Assembly (NCBI RefSeq): GCF_026343295.1
Contig: NZ_JAPELY010000001.1
Coordinates: 1,240,001-1,304,000, forward strand
Origin: Streptomyces sp. NBC_00083
GTDB taxonomy: Bacteria > Actinomycetota > Actinomycetes > Streptomycetales > Streptomycetaceae
Direction of reading: 5' to 3'
DNA length: 64,000 nt
In this document: positions 18,234 through 28,745 of the stretch, in pieces
Layout: every line of letters starts with the position of its first letter
Position numbering within the stretch: the stretch's first letter is position 1
Program-made: the position numbers and the translations under genes
Notes under the pieces: generated by a model
Told to the model about the DNA's origin: nothing
What the model saw: only the letters and a program-made list of their open reading frames with translations
Database searches by the model: none

Positions 18234-19481
18234 TCAACTACGCGTCACGGCAAGGCCCTTGATGCCATTGAGCCATGCCGAGCGGAGCCGGCGCGGCTCG
18301 CCCGCCAGGCGCAGGTCGGGCAGGACGTCCGCGATGGCGTTGAAGATCAGGTTGATTTCGAGGACGGCGAGGGACTTGCCCAGGCAGAAGTGCGGGCCGC
18401 CGCCGCCGAAGCCGAGGTGGGGGTTGGGGTCCCGGGTGATGTCGAAGCGTTCCGGGGCCTCGAAGACCTCGGGGTCGTTGTTGGCGGAGGAGTAGAAGAT
18501 GCCGACGCGGTCGCCGGCCGTGATCTTCTGGCCGCCCAGCTCGGTGTCCTGGGTCGCCGTGCGCTGGAAGGCGACGACGGGGGTGGCCCAGCGCACGATC
18601 TCCTCGGCCGCGGTGGCGGGGCGCTCGCGTTTGTAGAGTTCCCACTGGTCGGGGTGGGTCAGGAACGCGTGCATGCCGTGGCTGATCGCGTTGCGGGTCG
18701 TCTCGTTGCCGGCCACCGCGAGCAGGATGACGAAGAAGCCGAACTCGTCGGAGAGCAGATTGCCCTCGCCCTCGGCCGCGACCAGCTGCGACACGATGTC
18801 CTTGGCCGGGCACTCCTTGCGGGCCGCCGCGAGGTTCATCGCGTACGAGACCAGCTCCATCGCCGCCTCGGCGCCGATCTCCTCGGTGATCGCGTACTCG
18901 GGGTCGTCGTACGCCGCCATCTTGTTGGACCAGTCGAAGATCTTGGTCCGGTCCTCCTGGGGGACGCCGATCAGCTCGGCGATGGCCTGGAGGGGGAGTT
19001 CGACGGCGATGTTGGTGACGAAGTCGAAGGTGCCGTTGTTCTTGTCGGCTTCCGACAGGGCCGCGTCCACGATGGAGCGGGCGCGGTCGCGCAGCGCGCC
19101 CTCCAGGGAGCGGATCGCGCGCGGGGTGAAGCCGCGCTGGACGATCTGGCGCACCCGGGAGTGCTCGGGCGGGTCCATGTTGAGCATGATCAGTTTCTGG
19201 ACGTCGATCTGCTCGCGGCTGATCGACTCGTTGAAGCGGATCACGGCGGTGTTGGTGGTGGAGGAGAACAACTCCGGGTGTGTGGACACGTACTTGACGT
19301 CCGCGTGCCGGGTCACCGCCCAGTAGCCGTCGTCCTGGAAGCCGGCGATGCCGGTCGGCTGGGCGCACCACCAGACCGGCGCGGTCTGTCGCAGCTCCGC
19401 GAACTCCGGGTGCGGCACGCGGGATTGGAGCAGGTCGGGGTCGGTGAAGTCGAACCCGTCGGGCAGGTGGGGGCAACGCAT
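18234..19481 (-). CDS. cyp125: Cytochrome P450 of the CYP125 (sterol C26/C27-monooxygenase) type
   Basis: A 415-residue P450. The haem ligand is in HLGFGGGGPHFCLGKSLA, the I-helix oxygen motif is AVAGNETTR, and the K-helix ExxR lies in AEEIVRWATPVVAFQRTA. From PHLPDGFDFTDPDLL onward it follows CYP125 of mycobacteria closely (LIMLNMDPPEHSRVRQIVQRG, AVELPLQAIAELIGVPQEDR, SAWLNGIKGL). CYP125 oxidises the terminal methyl of cholesterol-like side chains. ATG at 19481 has a GGAG site; ATG at 19493 is possible. A KstR-type box lies about 46 bases upstream and a divergent steroid thiolase follows, supporting the role. Confidence 0.87.
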   Translation of the reverse strand: MRCPHLPDGFDFTDPDLLQSRVPHPEFAELRQTAPVWWCAQPTGIAGFQDDGYWAVTRHADVKYVSTHPELFSSTTNTAVIRFNESISREQIDVQKLIMLNMDPPEHSRVRQIVQRGFTPRAIRSLEGALRDRARSIVDAALSEADKNNGTFDFVTNIAVELPLQAIAELIGVPQEDRTKIFDWSNKMAAYDDPEYAITEEIGAEAAMELVSYAMNLAAARKECPAKDIVSQLVAAEGEGNLLSDEFGFFVILLAVAGNETTRNAISHGMHAFLTHPDQWELYKRERPATAAEEIVRWATPVVAFQRTATQDTELGGQKITAGDRVGIFYSSANNDPEVFEAPERFDITRDPNPHLGFGGGGPHFCLGKSLAVLEINLIFNAIADVLPDLRLAGEPRRLRSAWLNGIKGLAVTRS

Positions 19482-19495
19482 CGGCCACTCCATGT

Positions 19496-20888
<1,393 letters not shown>

Positions 20889-21703
20889 CAAGCCCCAGCC
20901 GGGGCTCCGCCCCAGACCCCGCCCGCGCCTGGCCGGCCCCCGTCCTCAAACGCCGGACGGGCTGGGGCGGTCTGGATCGGGCATGCCGCCCAGGGCCAGC
21001 CACCTCCCGCGGCTCCGCCACGGTCGGCGCGGGCGATCGGCTCGATGCCGGGTGCCCTACAGGGGCGCGGGGAACTGCGCGAGACGCGGGCACGGTCCGC
21101 ATACGGAAGGCGGGGTTGCCGGGGCTCCGCCCCAGACCCCGTGTCGCGCCTTGAGGGCGCTCGTCCTCAAACGCCGGACGGGCTGGGGCGGTCTGGATCG
21201 GGCATGCCGCCCAGGCCGACCCCGCTGGGGGCGCGGGGAACTGCGCGGGACGCGGGCACGGTCCGCGGACGGAGGCGGGGTTGCCGGGGCTCCGCCCCAG
21301 GCCCCGGTTCGGGCCTGGACGGTCCTCGTCCTCAAACGCCGGACGGGCTGGGGATGTGCATGCTGCCCGGCGTGGCGTAGCTAGGGGCGCGGGGAACTGC
21401 GCGACCAGCCACGCACGGTCCGCAGACGTAGGCCGGAGTTGCTGGGGCTACGCCCCAGACCCCGTTCGCGCCCGAAAGGCGCTCGTCCTCAAGCGCCGGA
21501 CGGGCTGGGGTGGCCTGGATTGGGCATGCCGCCCAGGCCGACCCCGCTGGGGGCGCGGGGAACTGCGCGGGACGTGGGCATGGTCCGCAGACGAAAGCGG
21601 GGTTGCTGGGGCTCCGCCCCAGGCCCCGTTCGCGCCCGAAAGGCGCTCGTCGGGCCGACCCCGCCCGGAGGGGGCGGAGGCCGGGGCCCGGTGGGGGTGG
21701 GGC
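20889..21703. repeat. Tandem array of the Streptomyces GC-rich intergenic repeat; no gene
   Basis: 815 bases without a credible gene. GGGGCTCCGCCCC-type boxes begin near 20901, 21121, 21286, 21444 and 21608, i.e. at a period of about 160 bases after the first. Each unit also carries CTCGTCCTCAAACGCCGGACGGGCTGGGG-like and GGGGCGCGGGGAACTGCGC elements. The boxes are palindromic and could fold into hairpins between the thiolase and transglycosylase genes. Confidence 0.9.
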
Positions 21704-22105
21704 TCAGTACCAGCTGTTCTGCTGCCAGAAGTTCCACGCGCCACACGGGCTGCCATAGCGGTCGTTCATGTAGCTCAGGCCCCACTTGATCTGGGTGGCC
21801 GGGTTGGACTTCCAGTCGGCGCCGGCGGAGGCCATCTTCGAGCCGGGCAGCGCCTGGACCAGGCCGTACGCGCCGGAGGAGGCGTTCGTGGCGGACGGGT
21901 TCCAGCCGGACTCGTGGTTCACGATCTTGCTGAAGCACTGGAACTGCTGGGCCGGCATCATCTTCTGCGCGACTGCCTGGGCGCTCGTCGGTGCGGCCTG
22001 GGCCGGGACGGCGGCCATGGCGACACCGGCGGCGGCGAGCACAGTGGCGCCGGCGGCGGCGATGGACTTCTTGCGAGCGGTGAAACGGGCGGCGAAAGAC
22101 AACAC
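21704..22105 (-). CDS. Secreted transglycosylase-like cell-wall hydrolase
   Basis: A 133-residue exported protein. A signal peptide covers residues 1-38 (VLAAAGVAMAAVPAQAA). The mature part has the SLT/resuscitation-factor-like core FSKIVNHESGWNPSATNASSGAYGLVQALPGSK with the catalytic Glu in HESGW, then IKWGLSYMNDRYGSPCGAWNFWQQNSWY, the C-terminal signature of small Streptomyces transglycosylases. Expected to cleave peptidoglycan during growth. Two cysteines may form one disulfide. Confidence 0.88.
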   Translation of the reverse strand: MLSFAARFTARKKSIAAAGATVLAAAGVAMAAVPAQAAPTSAQAVAQKMMPAQQFQCFSKIVNHESGWNPSATNASSGAYGLVQALPGSKMASAGADWKSNPATQIKWGLSYMNDRYGSPCGAWNFWQQNSWY

Positions 22106-22434
22106 GAAACCTAACGTCGAGGACAGGGTCGTCGCGCTCGGCCGGACGTCTCGGGGACTTCTACGGCGGGGGAACCCTTGTCGAGTCGGCCCGGTGAAGG
22201 ACCGGGCGGTTCCGGCGACTCGAACAGTTGTAACGGGCCCCGGGGGGCACCCGCAACGACCCCATTTACTAGTGGGTATCGCACGAGGGGTGCAACGTCC
22301 TTCCGGGTGTAAGGGAGGGATAAGCCCAGGTCACTCCCGCTCCGAGGGGGCAGTTGGATCATGCGGATCGACTACTACCGCGGCTCGTGGAGGACCAACG
22401 GCCTGTGGGCGGCCTCACCCCGGAAGGCCCCTTC
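22106..22434 (-). promoter_or_regulatory. Long leader/promoter region of the transglycosylase gene
   Basis: No gene is seen in these 329 bases. A large hairpin is formed by TCGAGTCG (near 22180) pairing with CGACTCGA (near 22215), enclosing the smaller GCCCGGT/ACCGGGC stem. Cell-wall hydrolase genes in Streptomyces often carry c-di-AMP riboswitches in such leaders, but I could not align this one to that aptamer in the right orientation. Confidence 0.35.
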
Positions 22435-23274
22435 TCAGGCCTCGAATGTGACCTGGGCCTCGAAGGCGGCACGCCTCGTGGCCCTTCGTAGCGCCTTGAG
22501 GAGCGTCGCGCCGAGCACCGCCGTCAGGACCACCGTGAGCGCCGCGCGCCCCAGGTCCCAGCCCAGCGAGGTGGCCGCGCAGTACGCGAAGAAGCGCACC
22601 AGGTTGTCCCGGAGCGGATCGCCGGGGTGGAAGGAGAGCCCCGACGACATGCCGCCGATGAAGGTCCAGCCCTGGAGGTTCATCACCGTGCCGTACGCGA
22701 ACGAGGCCAGCGCGCCGTAGCCGGCCAGCAGGGCGAGCTCGGCCCGGCCGCGCAGCCGGTGCGGGGCCGGCAGCAGGCCCGCGCCCATCGTGAACCAGCC
22801 CATCGCCAGCATCTGGAACGGCATCCACGGGCCGACCCCGCCGGTCAGCAGGGCCGAGGCGAACATCGTCACCGAGCCGAGGACGAAGCCGAAGCCCGGC
22901 CCGAGCACCCGGCCGCTCAGCACCATCAGGAAGAACATCGGCTCCAGGCCGGCCGTGCCCGCCCCCAGCGGCCGCAGCGCCGCGCCCACCGCCGCGAGCA
23001 CGCCGAGCATCGCGACGGCCTTCGCGTCCAGGCCGTCGTCGGCGATGGTGGCGATCACCACACCCACGAGGAGCGGGAGCAGCGCGGCGAACAGCCAGGG
23101 CGCGTCCTGCGCGTGCGCAAGCCCGGAATCCGCGTCGGCGAGCAGTGGCCAGCCGAACGCGGCGACGCCGATGAGGGTGATGAGGGAGAGGGCCACGATC
23201 GCGCGGGGGCCCAGGCGGACCGGGCGGGCGGGCCGCCCCGTGCGGTCCGCGGCCGGGGCCGTGGACCGGGTCAC
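22435..23274 (-). CDS. ECF transporter substrate-binding (S) subunit
   Basis: A 279-residue polytopic membrane protein with about six to seven helices, resembling ECF S components such as the CbrT-like cobalamin group (FFLMVLSGRVLGPGFGFVLG, TGGVGPWMPFQMLAMGWF). It overlaps the stop of the upstream ATPase gene by 4 bases and ends the five-gene operon. Substrate is not proven; cobalamin is suggested by the extracellular partner proteins. Confidence 0.8.
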   Translation of the reverse strand: MTRSTAPAADRTGRPARPVRLGPRAIVALSLITLIGVAAFGWPLLADADSGLAHAQDAPWLFAALLPLLVGVVIATIADDGLDAKAVAMLGVLAAVGAALRPLGAGTAGLEPMFFLMVLSGRVLGPGFGFVLGSVTMFASALLTGGVGPWMPFQMLAMGWFTMGAGLLPAPHRLRGRAELALLAGYGALASFAYGTVMNLQGWTFIGGMSSGLSFHPGDPLRDNLVRFFAYCAATSLGWDLGRAALTVVLTAVLGATLLKALRRATRRAAFEAQVTFEA

Positions 23275-24971
23275 GACAGGGCCTCGCGTACTTGCGGAAC
23301 GGTCAGCCAGTGCTGCGGCGCCAGCACCTTGGCGACCTGCGGGGCGAACGCCGGCGACGAGACGACCACCTCGGCGGTGGGGCCGTCCGCGACGACCTCA
23401 CCGCCCGCGAGGATCACCACACGGTGGGCGAGTTCGGCGGCCAGCTCCACGTCGTGCGTGGCGAGCACGATGGCGTGCCCCTCGGCGGCGAGCCCCCGCA
23501 GCACCGTGACGAGGCGGGCCTTCGCCGCGTAGTCCAGGCCGCGGGTCGGCTCGTCGAGGAGGAGAAGGGGAGGGCGGCCGGTCAGCACGATCGCGAGGGC
23601 GAGGGCGAGCCGCTGGCCCTCGGACAGGTCGCGGGGGTGGGTGTCGTCCGCCACCCCCGGTAGCAGCTCGGAGACGAGCGCGCGACAGCTTCCGGGCGCG
23701 GCCCCGGCATCCTCGTCCGCGGCGGCGCACTCCGCGGCCACGGTGTTGGCGTACAGCAGGTCACGCGGCTCATGCGGTACGAGGCCGACCTCGCGGATCA
23801 GCTCGCCCGGCGGGGTGCGGTGGGGGGTGCGTCCGCCCACGGTGACCGAGCCTGAGGTGGGCTCGATCATGCCGACGAGGGTGCTGAGCAGGGTGGACTT
23901 GCCGGCCCCGTTGCGTCCCATCAGGGCGATGGTCTCGCCCGGGGCGACGGCCAGGTCCACGCGGCGCAGGGCCTCAACGCGGCCGCGGCGTACGCCGAGG
24001 GCGGTGGCGGTCGTCACGGTGGGCGCGGCGGGGCCGCGCGGCGCACGGCGCAGGAGGCCGGCCAGCGTACGTCGTGGTGCGGCGGCGGAGGGCCGGGTGG
24101 GCCGCGGGTCGTGGGGAAGCGGCGGCCGGGCGTCGGCGGCCGGGTGCGGGGTGCGGGTGGACAGGCGGGTGCGCAGGGGGCCGGCCATGCGGCGGGCGTC
24201 CCGCACCGAGAGGGGGAGGGGGGACCAGTTCGCGAGATGGCCCAGGGCCACCACCGGGGGGTGGACGGGGGAGACGCGCATGATGTCGGCCGGGGTGCCC
24301 ATGACCGGCGGGGCGCCGGGCGCGGGGAGCAGCACGACCTGGTCGGCGTAGTGGACCACCCGTTCCAGGCGGTGCTCGGCGAGCAGGACCGTCGTGCCCA
24401 GGTCGTGCACGAGGCGTTGCAGGACCGACAGGACGTCCTCCGCCGCCGCCGGGTCGAGCGCCGAGGTCGGCTCGTCCAGGACCAGCACCTTCGGGTGCGG
24501 CGTGAGCACCGAGCCGATCGCGACGCGCTGCTGCTGGCCGCCGGAGAGCGTGGCGATCGGACGGTCGCGCAGCTCCGCGAGGCCCAGCAGGTCGAGGGTC
24601 TCCTCGACGCGGCGGCGCATCACGGCCGGGGCGAGCCCCAACGACTCCATTCCGTAGGCGAGTTCGTCCTCGACGGTGTCGGTGACGAAGTGGGCGAGCG
24701 GGTCCTGGCCCACCGTGCCGACCAGGTCGGCGAGTTCGCGCGGCTTGTGGGTGCGGGTGTCGCGGCCGTCCACGGTGACGCGGCCGCGCAGGGTGCCGCC
24801 GGTGAAGTGCGGGACGAGCCCGGACACCGTACCGAGCAGGGTCGACTTGCCGACCCCGGACGCTCCGATCAGCAGCACCAACTCCCCCTCGGGGATGGTG
24901 AGTTCGACGCCGCTCACGGTCGGCGCGGCGGCGCAGTCGTAGGTGACCGACACGTTCTCGAACCGGATCAC
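23271..24971 (-). CDS. ECF transporter duplicated ATPase (A-A' fusion)
   Basis: A 566-residue protein with two ABC ATPase domains. The first has Walker A LIGASGVGKSTLL, signature TLSGGQQQR and Walker B VLVLDEPTSALD; the second has LMGRNGAGKSTLL, DLSEGQRLALA and LLLLDEPTRGLD. A Pro/Arg-rich linker joins them near residues 270-320. Together they power the adjacent T and S subunits. The GTG start at 24971 overlaps the upstream T-subunit stop as GTGA, showing translational coupling. Confidence 0.9.
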   Translation of the reverse strand: MIRFENVSVTYDCAAAPTVSGVELTIPEGELVLLIGASGVGKSTLLGTVSGLVPHFTGGTLRGRVTVDGRDTRTHKPRELADLVGTVGQDPLAHFVTDTVEDELAYGMESLGLAPAVMRRRVEETLDLLGLAELRDRPIATLSGGQQQRVAIGSVLTPHPKVLVLDEPTSALDPAAAEDVLSVLQRLVHDLGTTVLLAEHRLERVVHYADQVVLLPAPGAPPVMGTPADIMRVSPVHPPVVALGHLANWSPLPLSVRDARRMAGPLRTRLSTRTPHPAADARPPLPHDPRPTRPSAAAPRRTLAGLLRRAPRGPAAPTVTTATALGVRRGRVEALRRVDLAVAPGETIALMGRNGAGKSTLLSTLVGMIEPTSGSVTVGGRTPHRTPPGELIREVGLVPHEPRDLLYANTVAAECAAADEDAGAAPGSCRALVSELLPGVADDTHPRDLSEGQRLALALAIVLTGRPPLLLLDEPTRGLDYAAKARLVTVLRGLAAEGHAIVLATHDVELAAELAHRVVILAGGEVVADGPTAEVVVSSPAFAPQVAKVLAPQHWLTVPQVREALS

Positions 24972-26143
24972 TGCGACTCCTTCGGAGGTACGGGTGCGAC
25001 GAACGCCGGGAGCAGACCGGCGAGCAGCGAGAGCGCGGGCCACAGCGGCAGCCCCGGCGCCGTCAGCGGGACGACGCCGAGGGTCAGCGCGTCGGGGGCG
25101 TACGTACCCGCCCACACGGTCAGCGCCGCGACCGCCACGCCGGAACCGGCCACCAGCCAGGAGCGCACGCCCCAGCGGTCGGGGCGGTAGCGGGTACGGA
25201 TCTGGCGGCGCCCGCCGAGCCGCAGCCCCGCGAGGCAGGCGAGCAGCCCTCCGGCCAGCACGGGGACGCCGTAACCGGCGCCCTCGGAGGCGAGCAGCCC
25301 GTACGTTCCCGCGCACACGCCGAGCAGGCCGCCCAGGGTGAGGACGGTGGTGGTGTGGCGTACCGGGGCGGGCACCCGGGCACTGCGTCCGTAGCCCCGG
25401 GCGTCCATCGAGGCGGCGACGGCGACGGAGCGTTCCAGGGCGCCTTCGAGCACCGGCAGGCCGATCTGCGCGATCGCCCTGATGCCGCCGGTGGGGCGGC
25501 CGCGCAGCCTGCGCGCGGTCCGCAGCCGTACGACGTCGGCGACCATGTTCGGCGCGAACGTCATGGCGACCACGACGGCGACACCGGCCTCGTACAGGGC
25601 GCCCGGCAGCGACTTGAGGAGGCGGGCGGGGTTGGCGAGGGCGTTCGCCGCGCCGACGCAGATCAGCAGGGTGGCCAGGCGCACACCGTCGTACAGCGCG
25701 AAGAGCATGCCCTCGGCGGTGACCCGGCCGCCGACGCGGATGCCCTGCGCCCAGTCGGGGAGCGGGAGTTCGGGGAGCGTGACCAGGGTGTGGCTGCCGG
25801 GGATCGGCGAGCCGAGGACCAGGTTGAAGGCGAGGCGGATGCCGACGACGAACAGGCCGATCTTGATGAACGCGGTGTAGGAGCGGGCCCAGGGGGCGTC
25901 GGTCTTGCGCGCGGCCACGACGTAGCCGGCGACGCCGACGAGGAGGCCGAGGAGGAGGGGGTTGTTGGTGCGTGAGGCGGCGGTGGCGAGCCCGAGCGCC
26001 CAGAGCCACCAGGCGCCCGGGTGGACGGCGTTGCTGCGGCTCGCCGAGGGGGCGAGCCGCAGGCGCGGAGAGCGGGCTCGTGGCTCGGCCCCGGCCCGGC
26101 GTACGCGGGGGCCGGCCCCGGGCCGGGGGCTCTGGGCGGGCAT
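24968..26143 (-). CDS. ECF transporter transmembrane (T) subunit, CbiQ-like
   Basis: A 391-residue T component. After a basic N-terminal tail come helices starting AVHPGAWWLWALGLATAAS, and the coupling helices with Ala-Arg-Gly-type motifs are visible as ERSVAVAASMDARGYGRSAR, the signature that contacts the ATPases. It sits 6 bases after the SCO2322-like gene and 4 bases overlap the ATPase gene. Confidence 0.88.
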   Translation of the reverse strand: MPAQSPRPGAGPRVRRAGAEPRARSPRLRLAPSASRSNAVHPGAWWLWALGLATAASRTNNPLLLGLLVGVAGYVVAARKTDAPWARSYTAFIKIGLFVVGIRLAFNLVLGSPIPGSHTLVTLPELPLPDWAQGIRVGGRVTAEGMLFALYDGVRLATLLICVGAANALANPARLLKSLPGALYEAGVAVVVAMTFAPNMVADVVRLRTARRLRGRPTGGIRAIAQIGLPVLEGALERSVAVAASMDARGYGRSARVPAPVRHTTTVLTLGGLLGVCAGTYGLLASEGAGYGVPVLAGGLLACLAGLRLGGRRQIRTRYRPDRWGVRSWLVAGSGVAVAALTVWAGTYAPDALTLGVVPLTAPGLPLWPALSLLAGLLPAFVAPVPPKESQ

Positions 26144-26149
26144 GCCGGG

Positions 26150-26794
26150 TCAGTGCCTGCGGCGGCGGGACTGCCAGATCGCTGCCGCGCCCAGGGCCAG
26201 GACCGCGGCCACGCCGGCCAGCAGGCCCGCCGACGGGCCGCCGTTGGTGGTGCCGTGCTGCGCGGCGGGCTCGGACGGGCCGGTCGTGTTGCCCACCTGC
26301 TCGCCGCAGCCCGTGCGCGGGTAGCCGTCGATCGCGCACAGCAGGGCCGCGCTGTTGTAGCGGAGCGGCTTGGCGACGGCCGCGAGCGCGTCCGCGGTGG
26401 TGGCGTCCGGGGCGACCTGGGCGCAGGCGGTGCGCGGCGCGGGCGGGGCCTCCCCCTGGGGGGCGTCCTGCGGCGTACCGGAGTCGATGACGAGCGCGAC
26501 CCGCTTGGTGCCGTCCTTGGTCGGCGTCGCGCCGCACACCGCCTCGAAGGACGGCGCGGAACGCGGCTTGGTGGCGTCCTGGGAGTCCGCGCTCACCGCG
26601 AAGCGGAAGCCCTCGACCGAGCCGTCGCCGGGGTGCGCCGACGCCGGGCCCTGCGTGGCGTACGCCCAGGCGTCTCCCGTCAGGTCCCAGAACGACCAGT
26701 AGCGGTACCCGGCGGCCTGGGCCGATCCCGTGCCGGCGGCCAGCGCCACCACGGTGAGGAGCAGCACCGCCAGCGAGGCGAGTCGCGTCCGCAT
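26150..26794 (-). CDS. SCO2322-like exported, C-terminally anchored protein
   Basis: A 214-residue protein with a Sec signal peptide (LASLAVLLLTVVALAAGTG), an extracellular domain opening with GYRYWSFWDLTGDAWAYATQGP, typical of the SCO2322 family, and a C-terminal membrane helix (SAGLLAGVAAVLALGAAAIW) ending in RRRRH. Four cysteines in the extracellular part may pair. Its start overlaps the preceding stop. The family has no known activity; context makes it an accessory of the ECF transporter. Confidence 0.82.
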   Translation of the reverse strand: MRTRLASLAVLLLTVVALAAGTGSAQAAGYRYWSFWDLTGDAWAYATQGPASAHPGDGSVEGFRFAVSADSQDATKPRSAPSFEAVCGATPTKDGTKRVALVIDSGTPQDAPQGEAPPAPRTACAQVAPDATTADALAAVAKPLRYNSAALLCAIDGYPRTGCGEQVGNTTGPSEPAAQHGTTNGGPSAGLLAGVAAVLALGAAAIWQSRRRRH

Positions 26795-28029
26795 CACAGC
26801 TGCTGGTTCTTCTTGCGGCCGCTGATCAGGAAACCGACGCCGATGCCGGCGACGAGGCCGACGCCCACGATCCACCAGACGGAGATGCCGTCGTCCTTCT
26901 TCTCGTCCTTCTTGTCGGCCTTGTCGGCGGATGCCGACGGCGAGGCGGCCTTGGGGGCGGGGCCGGTCGCGTCGAGGGCCTGGACGAGGTCGGTGCCGCC
27001 GAAGTTCTTCGGGTCGGCGCCGGTCGCGTCGGCGGCGAAGACGAGCTGGGCGTAGGCGGCGGGGCCGTTCTCCTTGGCCCAGGCGGCGGAGTTCTTGGCG
27101 AGCCAGTCCGCGGACTTCTTCGCCTGGTCCGGCAGGCCCGCCGCGGCGAGCGCGACGACCGAGTCGGCGGTGTTGCCGACGTCGGGCTGGTCGGTGGCGC
27201 CGGGCATCGCGGACTTCAGGAAGCCGGTCGGGGCGAGGGTCTTGGCGAGGTACGCGGCGCCGTTGTGCGCACCCTGCTCGGGGGTGGTGGCCTTCGCGCA
27301 GCCGGCGCCCGTGGTGTCGGGGGTGCCCGCGGTGGCGGTGAGGCCCTTGCCGAGGGAGCCGGTCACGGCGGCGGCGGTCGCGTCGGCGTTGGCGTACAGC
27401 TTCTGCGTCTTGGGGTCGGGCTGGAAGGCGAAGGCGCCGGCGCCCGCGGGGTCGTCGCAGGGCAGCGCGAAGGTGAGCAGCGCGTCGAAGGGGGTCCTGC
27501 CGCCCTTGGCCGACTTCACGTCGGCGGGCTTCTCGCCGGCGGCGGCGAGCGCGCCGATCACGATGGCGGTGGAGTTGGCGTCGCTGCCGCCCATGCCCGG
27601 GGTGTACGGCCAGCCGCCGTCGTCCTGCTGCACCGACTTCAGCCAGGTGACGCCCTTCTTGACGGCGTCGGTGTGACCGCCCACCGCGACGAGCGCCTGC
27701 ACGGCGGCGGAGGTGGCGTTGGTGTCCAGCTTCGTGGCGTCGCACGCCTTGGCGGTGTCGGCGCGAAACGACATGAACGCACCGTCGGCGCACTGCTGCC
27801 CGGTGAGCCAGCCGACCGCGTGGTCGGCGGGGGTGACGCCGGCCTTCTCCTGGGCGAGGAAGGCGAGGGACTGCCGGAAGACACCGTCGTACGTCGGGTC
27901 CTTCGTGCCGTACAGGCCCGGCGGGACCGCCGCGGGGGAGGGCGCGCCGTCGGCGACGGCGGCGGGGGCGGCCGCGCCGAGGACGGCGGTTGCTGCGGCG
28001 AGTGCTGCGGCGCAGCGGCGTACGGTCAT
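26794..28029 (-). CDS. Exported alpha/alpha-toroid (prenyltransferase/transcobalamin-like) anchored protein
   Basis: A 411-residue exported protein. Signal peptide ends near PAAVADG; the body has prenyltransferase/squalene-oxidase-type repeats (AVGWLTGQQCADGAFMSFR, GVTWLKSVQQDDGGWPYTPG) that form an alpha/alpha toroid, and a C-terminal helix (WWIVGVGLVAGIGVGFLI) followed by GRKKNQQL anchors it. The same fold is used by vertebrate intrinsic factor and transcobalamin, so with an ECF transporter behind it a cobalamin- or similar ligand-capture role is plausible but inferred. First gene of the operon; no B12 riboswitch was recognised upstream. Confidence 0.8.
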   Translation of the reverse strand: MTVRRCAAALAAATAVLGAAAPAAVADGAPSPAAVPPGLYGTKDPTYDGVFRQSLAFLAQEKAGVTPADHAVGWLTGQQCADGAFMSFRADTAKACDATKLDTNATSAAVQALVAVGGHTDAVKKGVTWLKSVQQDDGGWPYTPGMGGSDANSTAIVIGALAAAGEKPADVKSAKGGRTPFDALLTFALPCDDPAGAGAFAFQPDPKTQKLYANADATAAAVTGSLGKGLTATAGTPDTTGAGCAKATTPEQGAHNGAAYLAKTLAPTGFLKSAMPGATDQPDVGNTADSVVALAAAGLPDQAKKSADWLAKNSAAWAKENGPAAYAQLVFAADATGADPKNFGGTDLVQALDATGPAPKAASPSASADKADKKDEKKDDGISVWWIVGVGLVAGIGVGFLISGRKKNQQL

Positions 28030-28430
28030 GGCGGGCGGTGCCTCTCCTGCGGGGGAGCGCGGGCACGGGTGCGCGCTGGCGCCCGGGTCCGGCTCCGTAT
28101 GCCTCGACGGTGCGGGGTCACCTGCGGTGGTGCGGGTGACGCGTGAGCCGGTCATGCGCTGACGGCCATTCCGTTCGCGGAACGGGCCCTCTGGGCTCGG
28201 GGGAAGCTTCCCCCGTACGGGGCATGACGACGACGCGTCCACCTTACCGGGGCGGGGGCGGGGGTCCGCCGGGGGCAGGGGCGATGCCGACCGAGAGCCC
28301 CGCGGAGGCGCTCGGCTCCGGGGTGGGTGCGCACGGGTCCGCGTCGCCGGCGAGCCGGTGTCCCCCCGCTGGCACTACCCCCTGTCTCATGTGACGATTA
28401 AGGTACAAATGCCCATGCAGGGAGGGCGAG

Positions 28431-28745
28431 ATGGAGCCCGCAAAGGCAGTTGACGACACCGGGCTGACGCCGAACATGTATGTGGCCAACGCCGACGTCC
28501 GGCAGTGCACGTGGTACAAGACCGCGTTCCTCGGTTCGGTCTTCGCGGAGTCGCTCATGGACGACTCCCAGTTCCTCTGGGTCGATGCGCGGCGGTCCAC
28601 CTTCGCCGGCCTCGTGATGGACGGCAGCCGGCTCGTGGGCTGCTCGATGCGGGATGTCGTCATCGAGGACTGCGACCTCCGGGGCCTGATCATCAACGGT
28701 GTGAAGGTCGGGGACCTGATCGCGCCGAGCGAAGGGACACGGTGA
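28431..28745 (+). CDS. Small pentapeptide-repeat protein
   Basis: A 104-residue protein with degenerate A(D/N)LXX-type repeats across residues 18-95 (VANADVRQCTWYKTAFLGSV, STFAGLVMDGSRLVGCSM, VIEDCDLRGL), predicted to form a small right-handed beta-helix. ATG at 28431 has a GGAGGGC site. Its TGA overlaps the next ATG, so it is translationally coupled to the repeat peptide gene and is the first gene of a five-gene operon. It may protect a target or act as a scaffold; no evidence decides. Confidence 0.75.
   Translation: MEPAKAVDDTGLTPNMYVANADVRQCTWYKTAFLGSVFAESLMDDSQFLWVDARRSTFAGLVMDGSRLVGCSMRDVVIEDCDLRGLIINGVKVGDLIAPSEGTR

Noticed and set aside
20889..21703. Repeat array considered as CRISPR
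   Set aside because: Units are ~160 bases with no short unique spacers, the boxes are palindromic and genus-wide, and no cas gene is near.
22106..22360. c-di-AMP (ydaO) riboswitch in the transglycosylase leader
   Set aside because: GGCGGGGGAACCC and GGTGAAGG fragments occur only on the strand opposite to the gene, so the aptamer orientation is wrong.
28030..28430. Cobalamin riboswitch before the ECF operon
   Set aside because: I could not find the conserved GCCACTG-type box or the GGTGnnAATCC core on the minus strand.
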